64,000 nt of DNA from Cryobacterium sp. Y50 (GTDB taxonomy: Bacteria; Actinomycetota; Actinomycetes; Actinomycetales; Microbacteriaceae), in assembly GCF_002929805.1 (NCBI RefSeq), contig NZ_PJJM01000103.1:1-64000 (forward strand), given 5' to 3'. A model generated the notes under the pieces. The model was not told the origin of the DNA. It made no database searches and saw only the letters and a list, made by a program, of their open reading frames with translations. Both the position numbers and the translations under genes were made by a program. Of the stretch, positions 45,163 through 54,308 are shown piece after piece (within the stretch, counting starts at the first letter, position 1; each line of letters begins with the position of its first letter).

Positions 45163-45426
45163 TCAAGACCTGGTCGGGGCGGCTGCGGTGCCGCGAGCGT
45201 TGACGACCTTCCACTGCGGGGTCGTGCCGGTCGAGGACTCGCTGGAGCTGCCGTAGTGCATGACAGCGGTCATCGCGTTGGGCGCACTGGCCTCGAAGGT
45301 CAGGAGTCCGGCGCTGATGGTGGCGTCAACCGTGTCGCTGTCGGCAGCGTATGCGGGGGAGAGTGCCAGATCGAGCGGCACGCCGGTGGTAGCGATGATG
45401 CCGATGTCTCTGACAAGACCGTGCAT
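45163..45426 (-). pseudogene. Fragment of a secreted WxL-like surface protein
   Basis: A frame of about 87 codons (longer form to 45513 runs through the hairpin at 45499-45556). It has an AYAADSDTVDATI segment like the end of a signal peptide and mature start, and WKVVNARGT, which resembles the WTVxDARGT motif of WxL-like extracellular proteins, then stops. A complete signal peptide and the rest of the domain are missing, so it is likely a remnant. Confidence 0.4.
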
Positions 45427-45498
45427 GGTGTGGCCTCTGGATGGTACGGGTGCGAGCGCACCAAAGAGCGTGGCCACACGGTGCCAATCAAAGTGAAC

Positions 45499-45556
45499 CA
45501 GCACCGCATGCACGAAGGCCGCCTCCGGAGAGACGGCCTTCGTGCATGCGGTGCTG
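45499..45556. terminator. Perfect 23-bp hairpin after the desaturase gene
   Basis: Arms 45499-45521 and 45534-45556 are perfectly complementary with a 12-nt loop. It starts six bases after the desaturase stop on the minus strand and can end its transcription, although no clean T run follows. Confidence 0.75.
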
Positions 45557-45561
45557 TGAGA

Positions 45562-46662
45562 CTAGTGCGTGCGGAACCGTGCGGTCATTGGGCAGTCGAA
45601 CGGGTCACGAGCGGCCAAGCCGACCTTGTTGAGGTAGGCGATGACGATGCCGTAGCTTTCGAAGACGCCGGTCTCGGTGTACTTCACGTCGTGCGACTGG
45701 CAGTATTCCTTGGCGATTTCCTGCGCCTTGCGCAGGTGCGGGCGGGCCATGTTCGGAAACAGGTGGTGCTCAATCTGGTAGTTGAGTCCGCCCATGTAGG
45801 TATCGATGAAGGTGCCACCGCGAATGTTGCGGCTGGTGAGCACCTGGCGGCGAAGAAAATCGACCTTGCTTTCGGCCGGAAGCTGCGGCATCCCCTTGTG
45901 GTTGGGGGCAAAGGATGCACCCATGTAGACGCCGAACACGGCCATCTGCACGCCGACGAAGGCGAAGGCTATGCCGAGCGGCAGAAAGTAGAAGATGACG
46001 GCGAGGTAGAGCGAGATGCGGGTGACGAGCATCGTGATCTCGATCCAGCGCTGGTCGACCTTGTGCTTACCGAAGACGGTCTTGAAGCCCTGAATGTGCA
46101 GGTTGATGCCTTCGAACATCAACAGCGGAAAGAAGAAGTAGCCCTGCTTGCGGGTGACGAGTGCGCCGATGCGGCTGACCTTCTTGGCGTCTTCCTCGCG
46201 GAACACGATGAAGTCAGGCTCTATGTCGGGGTCCTTACCGATGACGTTCGGCTGAGCGTGGTGACGGCTGTGCTTGGTCATCCACCAGGCGTAGCTGATG
46301 CCGACGAACAGGTTGGCCAAGATGCGACCGGCGCGGTCGTTGGCTTTGCCGGAGGTGAACACGGCGCGGTGCGAAGCTTCGTGCGCCAGGAAGGCGAACT
46401 GGGTGAAAATGAGGCCGAGGGCTGCGGCGATAATCAGCTGGTACCAGGTGTCACCGAGCAGAACGAAACCGGCAACAGCACCGCCCGTGGCGACGACGAG
46501 GATGGAGAATACCGTCCAGTAGAAACCGGTGCGACGGCCGAGCAGGCCCAGATTACGCACGGTGTGCAGCAGTGCGGAATATTCGGTTGTGGGGTTCTTG
46601 GTGTCTCCACCCGGGCGGGTCCTGATGATACGGACCGAGGGTGCGGCTAGTGATTCCGACAT
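45562..46662 (-). CDS. Membrane fatty-acid desaturase
   Basis: 366 residues. The three His boxes of front-end/acyl-lipid desaturases are present: HEASHRAV, HSRHHAQPN and QIEHHLFPN, with four to six membrane segments between them (for example VFSILVVATGGAVAGFVLL near residue 60, cited only by its position). It puts double bonds into membrane acyl chains, useful in cold. The QxxHH third box is typical of the front-end desaturase group. ATG 46662 gives a normal length. Single gene with a strong hairpin terminator. Confidence 0.9.
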   Translation of the reverse strand: MSESLAAPSVRIIRTRPGGDTKNPTTEYSALLHTVRNLGLLGRRTGFYWTVFSILVVATGGAVAGFVLLGDTWYQLIIAAALGLIFTQFAFLAHEASHRAVFTSGKANDRAGRILANLFVGISYAWWMTKHSRHHAQPNVIGKDPDIEPDFIVFREEDAKKVSRIGALVTRKQGYFFFPLLMFEGINLHIQGFKTVFGKHKVDQRWIEITMLVTRISLYLAVIFYFLPLGIAFAFVGVQMAVFGVYMGASFAPNHKGMPQLPAESKVDFLRRQVLTSRNIRGGTFIDTYMGGLNYQIEHHLFPNMARPHLRKAQEIAKEYCQSHDVKYTETGVFESYGIVIAYLNKVGLAARDPFDCPMTARFRTH

Positions 46663-46817
46663 GAGGCCTTAGTGGATCGGGACTTCTCAGTCGGGACGTG
46701 AGCAATTACTCGTCGTGCAGATAATGGTTATTCTACGTTCGTCCGACCCCGGTTTGCGCTTCATTCACACAGCATTCCCAGACAGCATATGCCAAAAATA
46801 GAATGTATTCGACCGAT

Positions 46818-48374
46818 CTATCGCCAACTTGGCATCCAAATGTGAAGTTGCCAAAACTCCAGTGACGTCTGCATTCCGGTCCACACCGGGAAGAAGAACG
46901 CCGTGAGCAGCAGGCCGACGCCGAGGCCGACGAGGACCGCCCGAAGAGCCCCAGGCCGCGGTTTGGGGTCGTATTCCGGTACCTGCGAATGTGCTGAATG
47001 CCTCCGTTCTGGCCGCGCCTGGTCGGGAATTTGCTTCAGCACCAGCCCAATGACGAAGGTGAGCCCGAGCAGCAGGTACGGTTCGAAGGCGATCGTATAA
47101 AACTGAAAAACCGTGCGGTTCAGGTACATCAACCATGGGAGGTAGCCGGCGACCATGCCCATCAGTATGAAGCCGACCCGCCATTCCCGATACCGAGCCA
47201 GCCGGTAGACGAGGTAGAACAGTGCTGCTGTCGCCGCCCACCAGATGAGAGGGTTGCCGACGGAAGTGATGGCCTCAGAGCAGCTCTGCAGCTGGCAGCC
47301 GAATTCACCCGAGCTGGAACCGCGGTAGTACATACTGGTCGGTCGAATCATGAACAGCCAGGTCAACGGGTTTGCCTGGTACGGATGCGGTGTGGCGAGT
47401 CCCACGTGATAGGTGTACGCAGCCGCCTGGTAGTGCCAAAAGCTTTGCAGGGTATTCGGAACCCAGGCGAACGGACCGGTCCAGGCGGCCCCCGCCCCGT
47501 CTGCCCAGTCACGGTAATATCCCCCGCGCGTGACAAACCAGCCGGTCCAGGAAACCAGGAACGTCGTGACGGCAATCGGAACCAGCAGCAGAAACGTGAC
47601 CGGAGCCTGTTTGAGAATGGCGGCGCTAAGCCAGAACGCCACGCCATTGCGGCGACGGGCCAGCGCGTCGACGACGACGAGGTAAATGCCGAACGCGGCG
47701 AGAAAATAGACGCCGGACCATTTCACCGAGCTGGCCAGACCGAAGGCAAGGCCGGCGGTGAGCAGCCACGGCCGCCACCACAGCGCCGGACCCCAGCCCT
47801 GCTCGCGGAGCCCGGCCAGCCGGCTGGCGAGTCGAGTCGCGTGCCATTCGCGGTCCAGCAGAATTGCCCCGAAACCGAGCAGGGCGAAGAACATCACGAA
47901 GTTGTCGAGTAACGCAACGCGGCTCATGACGATGGCGTGCCCGTCGATCGCGAGCAGAAAACCGGCGATCAGGGCGAGCAGGCGGGACTGAAACAGCTTC
48001 TGCGCCACGAGCATGATGAATACGACCGCGAGCACCCCCACCACGACCGTCGCCAGCCGCCAGCCCCACGGGTTGTCGGGGCCAAGCAGATTCATGCCGA
48101 GCCCGATGAGCCATTTTCCGATCGGCGGATGCACGACAAAGGACGGGTCGGTCGTGAAGATGTCGGTGTGGCCGGCTTCGAACTGAACGTTGGCGTCTTC
48201 CGGCCAGGTGGACTCGTAGCCGTTATTGAACAGGCTCCAGGCGTCCTTGACATAGAAGGTCTCGTCGAAGACGAGCGCGTGCGGTGAGCCAAGATTCCAC
48301 AGCCGTAACACGGCAGCCAACAGAACCACGGCGAGGTGGGTGCCCCAGCGAACCCATCGACTAGTTGCGAGCAC
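46818..48374 (-). CDS. pmt: Protein O-mannosyltransferase
   Basis: 518 residues of the GT39/PMT family with about 11 membrane helices. The first external loop has VFDETFYVKDAW, with the catalytic Asp-Glu pair, then HPPIGKWLI. It moves mannose from polyprenyl-phosphate mannose to Ser/Thr of exported proteins. GTG 48374 is chosen because the homology starts there and the longer frame would run through the rsmI start region on the other strand. Divergence from rsmI is the same arrangement as Rv1002c-Rv1003 in Mycobacterium. Confidence 0.9.
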   Translation of the reverse strand: MLATSRWVRWGTHLAVVLLAAVLRLWNLGSPHALVFDETFYVKDAWSLFNNGYESTWPEDANVQFEAGHTDIFTTDPSFVVHPPIGKWLIGLGMNLLGPDNPWGWRLATVVVGVLAVVFIMLVAQKLFQSRLLALIAGFLLAIDGHAIVMSRVALLDNFVMFFALLGFGAILLDREWHATRLASRLAGLREQGWGPALWWRPWLLTAGLAFGLASSVKWSGVYFLAAFGIYLVVVDALARRRNGVAFWLSAAILKQAPVTFLLLVPIAVTTFLVSWTGWFVTRGGYYRDWADGAGAAWTGPFAWVPNTLQSFWHYQAAAYTYHVGLATPHPYQANPLTWLFMIRPTSMYYRGSSSGEFGCQLQSCSEAITSVGNPLIWWAATAALFYLVYRLARYREWRVGFILMGMVAGYLPWLMYLNRTVFQFYTIAFEPYLLLGLTFVIGLVLKQIPDQARPERRHSAHSQVPEYDPKPRPGALRAVLVGLGVGLLLTAFFFPVWTGMQTSLEFWQLHIWMPSWR

Positions 48375-48435
48375 CTGACCATCGTACAGAGCGAGGGAAG
48401 AACGGATGCTCCGCGCAGGCTGCGAGAATTGCAGC

Positions 48436-49299
48436 ATGATCATTCTTGCTGCCACCCCGATCGGAAACCTCGGCGACGCTTCCCGGCGCCTGATCGAGAC
48501 ACTAAGCACCATCACCATCGTGGCGGCCGAAGATACCCGCGTCACCGTGCACCTGCTTAAGGCCCTCGGCATCGAGAATCGGCCCAGACTCATTGCTCTG
48601 CACGACCACAACGAACGAAGCAAGGCGGTCGAACTGGTCGAACTCGCCCGCGACACGGACATTCTGGTGCTCAGCGATGCAGGCATGCCCACCGTCTCCG
48701 ATCCCGGCTTTCATTTAGTGGATGCCGCGGTCGCCGCCGGCGTGCAGGTCACGGCGCTGCCCGGTCCGTCCGCCGTGCTGACAGCCCTCGCCGTGTCCGG
48801 GCTGCCGACCGACCGGTTCACTTTCGAGGGGTTCCTGCCGCGCAAACACGGCGAACGGGTCAAACTGCTGCGCGATCTCAGCGCCGAACGCCGTACCATG
48901 GTGTTCTTCGAATCGCCCAATCGCTTGGCGGACTCGCTGCTAGACCTCGCCGCTACCCTCGGCCCTGACCGCCGCGTCGTGGTCTGCCGCGAACTGACCA
49001 AATTCTTCGAAGAGGTCAAACGCGGTACGGCGAGCGAACTGGCCGAGTGGGCGGCGGCGGGGGTGCGCGGCGAGATCTGCATCGTCGTTGCGGGAGCCTC
49101 AGTGCGGGTCCTGGACCTGGCCATGGGAGTGACCGAGGTGCTCGAACTGGTGGCAGGCGGCATCCGCTTGAAGGAGGCCGCAGCAGACGTTTCGGCGGCC
49201 AGCGGGCTCGGCAAACGCGAACTCTACGAGCACGCGCTGCAGGCCAAAACCGGCGCGATCACGCCGAAACCCGACCGATCGGCCTTTCCGCTGGGTTGA
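48436..49299 (+). CDS. rsmI: 16S rRNA (cytidine-1402-2'-O)-methyltransferase
   Basis: 287 residues of the tetrapyrrole-methylase fold. The start ILAATPIGNLGDASRRLIETL, here represented by TPIGNLGD, is the family mark; AEDTRVT, SDAGMPTVSDPG and LPGPSAVLTAL follow in order as SAM-binding segments. It methylates the ribose of C1402 in 16S rRNA. ATG 48436 starts the homology, without a clear ribosome site. It begins the plus-strand block with metG. Confidence 0.93.
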   Translation: MIILAATPIGNLGDASRRLIETLSTITIVAAEDTRVTVHLLKALGIENRPRLIALHDHNERSKAVELVELARDTDILVLSDAGMPTVSDPGFHLVDAAVAAGVQVTALPGPSAVLTALAVSGLPTDRFTFEGFLPRKHGERVKLLRDLSAERRTMVFFESPNRLADSLLDLAATLGPDRRVVVCRELTKFFEEVKRGTASELAEWAAAGVRGEICIVVAGASVRVLDLAMGVTEVLELVAGGIRLKEAAADVSAASGLGKRELYEHALQAKTGAITPKPDRSAFPLG

Positions 49300-49350
49300 T
49301 CAGGGAGTAACGGGGCGAGACGCTCGCCCCTCCCCGCATAAGATGAACGC

Positions 49351-50922
49351 ATGTCCGCAGGCTCTTTTTACATCACCACGCCCATTTTCTACGTGAATGA
49401 TGTGCCGCACATCGGGCACGCCTACACCGAAGTCGCCGCCGACGTGCTTGCACGCTGGCACCGGCAGTCGGGTTGGGACGCCTGGCTGCTCACCGGCACC
49501 GACGAACACGGCCAGAAGATTCTGCGCACCGCCACCGCCAACGGCGTCACACCAAAGGAATGGGCCGATCGTCTGGTCGAGACCGCGTGGAAGCCGCTGC
49601 TGGAGACCGTCAACATTGCCAACGACGACTTCATCCGCACCACCGACGAGCGCCACGAGGTGAACGCGCAGAAGTTTCTGCAACACCTGCACGACGAGGG
49701 CTACATCTATACCGGCGAGTATGAGGGCTACTACTGCGTCGGCTGTGAGGAATACAAGCAGACCACCGATCTCGTCGACGGCACCGGCGAGTACGCCGGT
49801 CAGCTGGTCTGCGCGATCCACTCCAAGCCGGTCGAACTGCTGCACGAGAAGAACTACTTCTTCAAGATGAGTGCCTTCGCCGCGCGGCTGCTCGCCCTCT
49901 ACGAAGAGAACCCCAACTTCGTGCAGCCGGAAGCGGCCCGCAACGAGGTCATGTCCTTCGTCAAGCGCGGCCTGAGCGACCTCTCCATCTCCCGCTCTAG
50001 CTTCGACTGGGGCATCAAGGTGCCGTGGGACGAGTCCCACGTTGTCTACGTCTGGTTCGACGCACTGCTCAACTACATCACCGCGGCCGGCTACGGCCAG
50101 AATGATGAGAAATTTGCAAGCCGCTGGCCCGCCACCCACATCGTCGGCAAGGACATTCTGCGTTTTCACGCCGTCATCTGGCCGGCCATGCTCATGGCCG
50201 CCGGAATTGAGGTGCCCAAGCAGGTTTTCGGCCACGGCTGGCTGCTGGTCGGTGGCGAGAAGATGAGCAAGTCCAAGCTCACCGGTATTGCCCCGAGCCA
50301 GATCACAGACACCTTCGGCTCCGACGCTTTTCGGTACTACTTCATGCGCGCTATCAGCTTCGGTCAGGACGGATCGTTTAGCTGGGAAGACCTTTCGGCC
50401 CGCTACCAGTCCGAGCTGGCCAACGGCTTTGGCAACCTCGCCTCCCGCGTGATCGCCATGGTCGTGCGCTACTGCGACGGCATCGTGCCTGTCGCCCGCG
50501 AGCTCGCCGGCGACGACCTCGCGATTGCGGCGACGGAAAAACGGGTGACGGATGCCGCCGGTGCCTTCATCGAGACCCTCGCCATCCACGACGCCCTCGC
50601 CAGTGTGTGGGAACTCGTCGACGAGCTCAACGGCTACATCACCCTGCAGGAGCCGTGGGCACTGGCCAAGAACCCGGAAACCCGGGCCCGCCTGGAGACA
50701 GTGCTGCACACCGCCGTGCGCGGTCTCGGCACCCTCACCGTGTTGCTCTCGCCGGTCATTCCCATCGCCACCGGCAAGCTGTGGACCGCCCTCGGCGGCG
50801 ACGGCGCCCTCGCCGACCAGCGCCTCGATCGGGCCTGGGAGTGGACTGGCGGCGCCCAGGTCAGCGCCCTTGAACCGCTGTTCCCGCGCATCGAATCGAT
50901 CGTGGAGCCGACCGATGCCTAA
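49351..50922 (+). CDS. metG: Methionyl-tRNA synthetase
   Basis: 523-residue class I synthetase. The HIGH motif is in VPHIGHAY, KMSKS in GGEKMSKSKL, and a single zinc knuckle region has CVGCEEY. The C-terminal anticodon-binding helices are present; no C-terminal EMAPII/dimerisation domain is seen, as usual in short actinobacterial forms. It charges tRNA-Met. Eight bases overlap with the next gene. Confidence 0.96.
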   Translation: MSAGSFYITTPIFYVNDVPHIGHAYTEVAADVLARWHRQSGWDAWLLTGTDEHGQKILRTATANGVTPKEWADRLVETAWKPLLETVNIANDDFIRTTDERHEVNAQKFLQHLHDEGYIYTGEYEGYYCVGCEEYKQTTDLVDGTGEYAGQLVCAIHSKPVELLHEKNYFFKMSAFAARLLALYEENPNFVQPEAARNEVMSFVKRGLSDLSISRSSFDWGIKVPWDESHVVYVWFDALLNYITAAGYGQNDEKFASRWPATHIVGKDILRFHAVIWPAMLMAAGIEVPKQVFGHGWLLVGGEKMSKSKLTGIAPSQITDTFGSDAFRYYFMRAISFGQDGSFSWEDLSARYQSELANGFGNLASRVIAMVVRYCDGIVPVARELAGDDLAIAATEKRVTDAAGAFIETLAIHDALASVWELVDELNGYITLQEPWALAKNPETRARLETVLHTAVRGLGTLTVLLSPVIPIATGKLWTALGGDGALADQRLDRAWEWTGGAQVSALEPLFPRIESIVEPTDA

Positions 50923-51931
50923 TGACTTGCCTGGGCTTGACGGAGGCATCGACGGTTACGGCAGTGCCATTCGCCGCCGCGAAAACACTGCCGGCCGTGA
51001 CCTGAGCTACCCGCCGCTTCCCGAGCCGCTCACGATTCCCATCTACGACAACCACACCCATCTCGAAATCGCAGACGGTGAGTATCCGCTCAGCTATCGG
51101 GAACAGCTCGACCGCGCGTCGAGCGTTGGAGTGCGGGGCGTGATCCAGGTTGGCGGCGACGTGGAAACGTCACGCTGGTCGGCCGCCGCGGCGCTAATCG
51201 AGCCGCGCATGCTCGCTGCCGTTGCCATCCACCCCAACGAGGCCCCTGCACTTGAAGAAGCCGGTACCCTCGACGACGCCCTCGCGGTGATCAACCAACT
51301 CGCCAGCCAGCCGCGTGTCGTCGCCATCGGCGAGACCGGACTCGACTTCTTTCGCACGCCTGAAGAAGGCCGCGCCGCCCAGTTTCGCTCCTTTGAAGAG
51401 CACATTCGTATCGCTAAGGAGAACAACCTGGCGCTGCAGATTCACGACCGTGATGCCCATGAGGCCGTGATCGAAACGCTGCTTCGGGTCGGCGCTCCCG
51501 AACGCACCGTCTTTCACTGCTTCTCGGGTGACGCCGACATGGCTCGGCTGTGTGCCGCGCAAGGCTGGTACATGTCTTTCGCTGGCAACGTCACGTTCAA
51601 AAACGCCGATAACCTGCGCGCCGCCCTGATCACCGCGCCGCGCAACCTGCTGCTGGTTGAAACGGATGCGCCCTTCCTCACACCGCTGCCCTACCGGGGC
51701 CGGCCCAACGCGCCGTATCTACTGCCCAACACGTTGCGTGGCATGGCTGCCCACCTTGAAACGGATGTATCCCTGCTCGCCGCGCAAATCACCGCCAACA
51801 CCGAGCTGGTCTACGGCCGCTGGGATGCGGAGCCCGTCACCGCAGCCTTTGCCGCCCGGTCGGTCGTGCCCGGAACCGGTCGCATCGACGAGCAGAACTC
51901 CGCCCCGCCTCCGCTCGGCGGCCTGGCATGA
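50915..51931 (+). CDS. tatD: TatD-family DNase
   Basis: 338 residues. Metal ligands in order: YDNHTHLE (His-x-His), IGETGLDFF (Glu), QIHDRD (His), FHCFSG (His) and ETDAPFL (Asp), as in TatD 3'-exonucleases/deoxyribonucleases. A 45-residue N-terminal extension precedes the domain. ATG 50915 lies inside the end of metG, and its stop overlaps rsmA by 4 bp, so the three genes are coupled. Confidence 0.92.
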   Translation: MPNDLPGLDGGIDGYGSAIRRRENTAGRDLSYPPLPEPLTIPIYDNHTHLEIADGEYPLSYREQLDRASSVGVRGVIQVGGDVETSRWSAAAALIEPRMLAAVAIHPNEAPALEEAGTLDDALAVINQLASQPRVVAIGETGLDFFRTPEEGRAAQFRSFEEHIRIAKENNLALQIHDRDAHEAVIETLLRVGAPERTVFHCFSGDADMARLCAAQGWYMSFAGNVTFKNADNLRAALITAPRNLLLVETDAPFLTPLPYRGRPNAPYLLPNTLRGMAAHLETDVSLLAAQITANTELVYGRWDAEPVTAAFAARSVVPGTGRIDEQNSAPPPLGGLA

Positions 51932-52887
51932 CCGGCCGTCACTCCGCGGAGCACATTCCCGTCGCCCCGCGCGTCACGGTGGCAGCGGCCGAACCCGCTC
52001 CGACGCCGCAGCTGCCGGCTGACCCGGCCATCCTGAAGAAGCCGACGAAGACCCTCCTCGGCCCGGCCGAGATTCGCGACCTCGCCGAGATGCTCGGCGT
52101 CAACCCCACCAAGAAGCTCGGCCAAAACTTCGTCATCGACGGCAACACCGTTCGGCGAATCGTTAAGGTCGCCGCCGTAGCACCCGGCGACACCGTCGTC
52201 GAGGTTGGGCCCGGACTCGGTTCGCTCACCCTCGGCATGCTCGAAATCGGCGCCAGCGTCGTCGCCGTCGAAATCGACGACCGACTGGCCGAGCAGCTGC
52301 CGCTCACCGTCGAATTGATGCAGCCGGATGCCCAGCTCACGGTGATCCGCGCGGACGCACTGAAGATCACCAAGCTGCCCGGAGACCCCACCCGGCTCGT
52401 CGCGAATTTGCCATACAACGTCTCGGTGCCGGTGTTGCTCTACCTGCTGGAGAGCTTCGCATCTATTCGGGCCGGTGTTGTCATGGTGCAGGCCGAGGTT
52501 GGTGAGCGTCTCGCAGCCCCGCCCGGCAGCAAGGTTTACGGTAGCCCGAGCGTGAAGGCTGCCTGGTATGGCCATTTTCGCACCGCGGGCAAGGTAAGCC
52601 GTCAGGTGTTCTGGCCGGTACCCAATGTCGACTCGATCCTGATCGCCTTTGAACGCCGCGAGGCTCCCCTCGAATCCGAAGCACTGCGCCTCAAGACCTT
52701 CGCGCTCGTCGACGCGGCCTTTCAGCAGCGTCGCAAGATGCTGCGGCAGTCACTCTCTGTCGTTCTCGGGGATTCGAGTGCGGCATCCGCTGTCATGACG
52801 GCCGCTGGAATCGACCCGACGACGCGCGGCGAGCAGCTGACCGTGCACGACTTTCTCGCCATCGCCCGCGTCTGGACCGAGAACTAG
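51928..52887 (+). CDS. rsmA: 16S rRNA dimethyladenosine transferase
   Basis: 319 residues (KsgA). Motifs: KLGQNFVID, EVGPGLGSLT for SAM binding, and ANLPYNVSVP as the catalytic NLPY. It dimethylates A1518 and A1519 of 16S rRNA. The first 40 residues are Pro/Ala-rich and outside the family core, so a start within them (no clear ribosome site) is possible; ATG 51928 is used because it overlaps tatD in the ATGA form. Confidence 0.93.
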   Translation: MTGRHSAEHIPVAPRVTVAAAEPAPTPQLPADPAILKKPTKTLLGPAEIRDLAEMLGVNPTKKLGQNFVIDGNTVRRIVKVAAVAPGDTVVEVGPGLGSLTLGMLEIGASVVAVEIDDRLAEQLPLTVELMQPDAQLTVIRADALKITKLPGDPTRLVANLPYNVSVPVLLYLLESFASIRAGVVMVQAEVGERLAAPPGSKVYGSPSVKAAWYGHFRTAGKVSRQVFWPVPNVDSILIAFERREAPLESEALRLKTFALVDAAFQQRRKMLRQSLSVVLGDSSAASAVMTAAGIDPTTRGEQLTVHDFLAIARVWTEN

Positions 52888-52974
52888 AAGACTTGCACGG
52901 CACGGTGCACCAACTTTAGAAACCCGTTGACTCGAAGTTTTGCGCCGAACGGGGCAGCTTGATAGCGTTTCGGT

Positions 52975-53220
52975 GTGTCAGATACACCGCTGCGGGCTGC
53001 GCAATCGGAAAGTCGGGCCATGAATGACCTGACTGCCCGGTGGGCGTTGGACGGCGGACAGACGGTGCTGGCGACGGCTAGCCCGAGCAAAGCGGACCGA
53101 ACATCCGTTTTGCTCACCCACCAGCGGCTGGGCGACTCCGCCGATGTTGTTCCGGCCAAGGTGGCGCTGCAGGCGCGGCTGGTGGTCGCTGCGTCGATAG
53201 CGGCCATGCAGCTGGGCTAG
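52975..53220 (+). CDS. Small hypothetical protein, possibly a SRPBCC C-terminal fragment
   Basis: 81 residues from GTG 52975. ARWALDGGQTVL and TSVLLTHQRLGDSADV recall the final strand and helix of AHSA1/SRPBCC-type proteins, whose N-terminal part is absent here. It could be a remnant or a small free gene inserted between rsmA and ispE. The rest of the 52888-53229 gap shows only a TTGACT box at about 52927. Confidence 0.4.
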   Translation: MSDTPLRAAQSESRAMNDLTARWALDGGQTVLATASPSKADRTSVLLTHQRLGDSADVVPAKVALQARLVVAASIAAMQLG

Positions 53221-53229
53221 GTTTAACGC

Positions 53230-54165
53230 ATGACGACGACTGTGGGGGCCCCTGTTGTGCACGCGCGGGCCCCCGGCAAAATCAACGTCTTTCTCAAGGT
53301 CGGTGCCGTCATGGAAGACGGTTACCACGACCTCGCGACCGCCTATCAAGCAGTCTCCCTGTTCGAAGAGGTGCGTGCCAGCCCCGCTACCGACTTCTCG
53401 GTCGAATTCAGCGGCAGCATCGACACCTCCGGGCTCGCCACTGGCGGAACGAATCTGGCTATTAAGGCAGCTCGGGCCCTCGCTCGCAAGGCTGGCTACC
53501 GCGGCGGTGTGCACCTCGAGATTGAAAAGAACGTGCCGATCGCTGGCGGAATGGGCGGCGGATCGGCCGATGCCGCGGCCACCCTGCTCGCCTGCGACGC
53601 GCTCTGGGGCACCACCGCCACCAAGGATGAACTGCTCACCATCGCGGCTACACTCGGCGCCGATGTGCCGTTCTCCTTCACCGGCGGCACCGCCATCGGC
53701 ACCGGCCGCGGCGACCAGCTCAGCCCGGCCCTGGCCAAGGGGAAGTTTCAGTGGGTCCTCGCCTTGGCGGATTTCGGCATGTCCACGCCCGGTGTCTATC
53801 AGGAACTCGATCGGCACCGCGACCGCCACGCACAAGACATCTTCCCGGCCCAGCATCAGCCGTCTGTCGACGCGAATGTGCTACAGGCACTGCGGGCCGG
53901 CGACCCGCACATGCTCGCTGACGTTCTGCACAACGACCTGCAGGCCCCCGCGCTGCACCTCGCGCCGGGCCTGGGCAAGGTATTACAGCTCGGTGAAGAG
54001 AATGGCGCGCTCGCCGGCATCCTGTCCGGGTCCGGCCCAACGGTTGCCTTTCTGGTAGCGGACGCCGACAGCGCGCTCGAATTGCAGGTCGCGCTCTCCG
54101 CCAGCCGCTTGCGCGTCGTGCGAGCCACTGGTCCCGTGCATGGCGCTCGCTTGATCAATGACTAG
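53230..54165 (+). CDS. ispE: 4-diphosphocytidyl-2-C-methyl-D-erythritol kinase
   Basis: 311-residue GHMP kinase of the non-mevalonate isoprenoid pathway. Motifs: [13 protein letters not shown] at the start with the catalytic Lys, [17 protein letters not shown] for ATP binding, and [12 protein letters not shown] near the end. It phosphorylates CDP-ME. The position rsmA-ispE-ABC-F is the actinobacterial arrangement. Confidence 0.95.
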   Translation: MTTTVGAPVVHARAPGKINVFLKVGAVMEDGYHDLATAYQAVSLFEEVRASPATDFSVEFSGSIDTSGLATGGTNLAIKAARALARKAGYRGGVHLEIEKNVPIAGGMGGGSADAAATLLACDALWGTTATKDELLTIAATLGADVPFSFTGGTAIGTGRGDQLSPALAKGKFQWVLALADFGMSTPGVYQELDRHRDRHAQDIFPAQHQPSVDANVLQALRAGDPHMLADVLHNDLQAPALHLAPGLGKVLQLGEENGALAGILSGSGPTVAFLVADADSALELQVALSASRLRVVRATGPVHGARLIND

Positions 54166-54308
54166 CCCCTCCCGGCATAACTCCTGCAATCTGCTGGACA
54201 GTTGCGAAACGCCCGCGTCATTCCGGGGGAGCTGCGAAGCATGGTGGCAAGGTACAGAAGTCGTGCTGGCTGATTTGAGGGCTGCGGCGTGCCGTAAACT
54301 CGGAGGCT

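Noticed and set aside
48375..48692. N-terminal extension of the mannosyltransferase
   Set aside because: The extra 106 residues are Ser/Arg-rich, lack homology and overlap the start of rsmI on the other strand; GTG 48374 fits the family.
49300..50949. 549-codon open frame on the minus strand
   Set aside because: Antisense of metG with no family signature.
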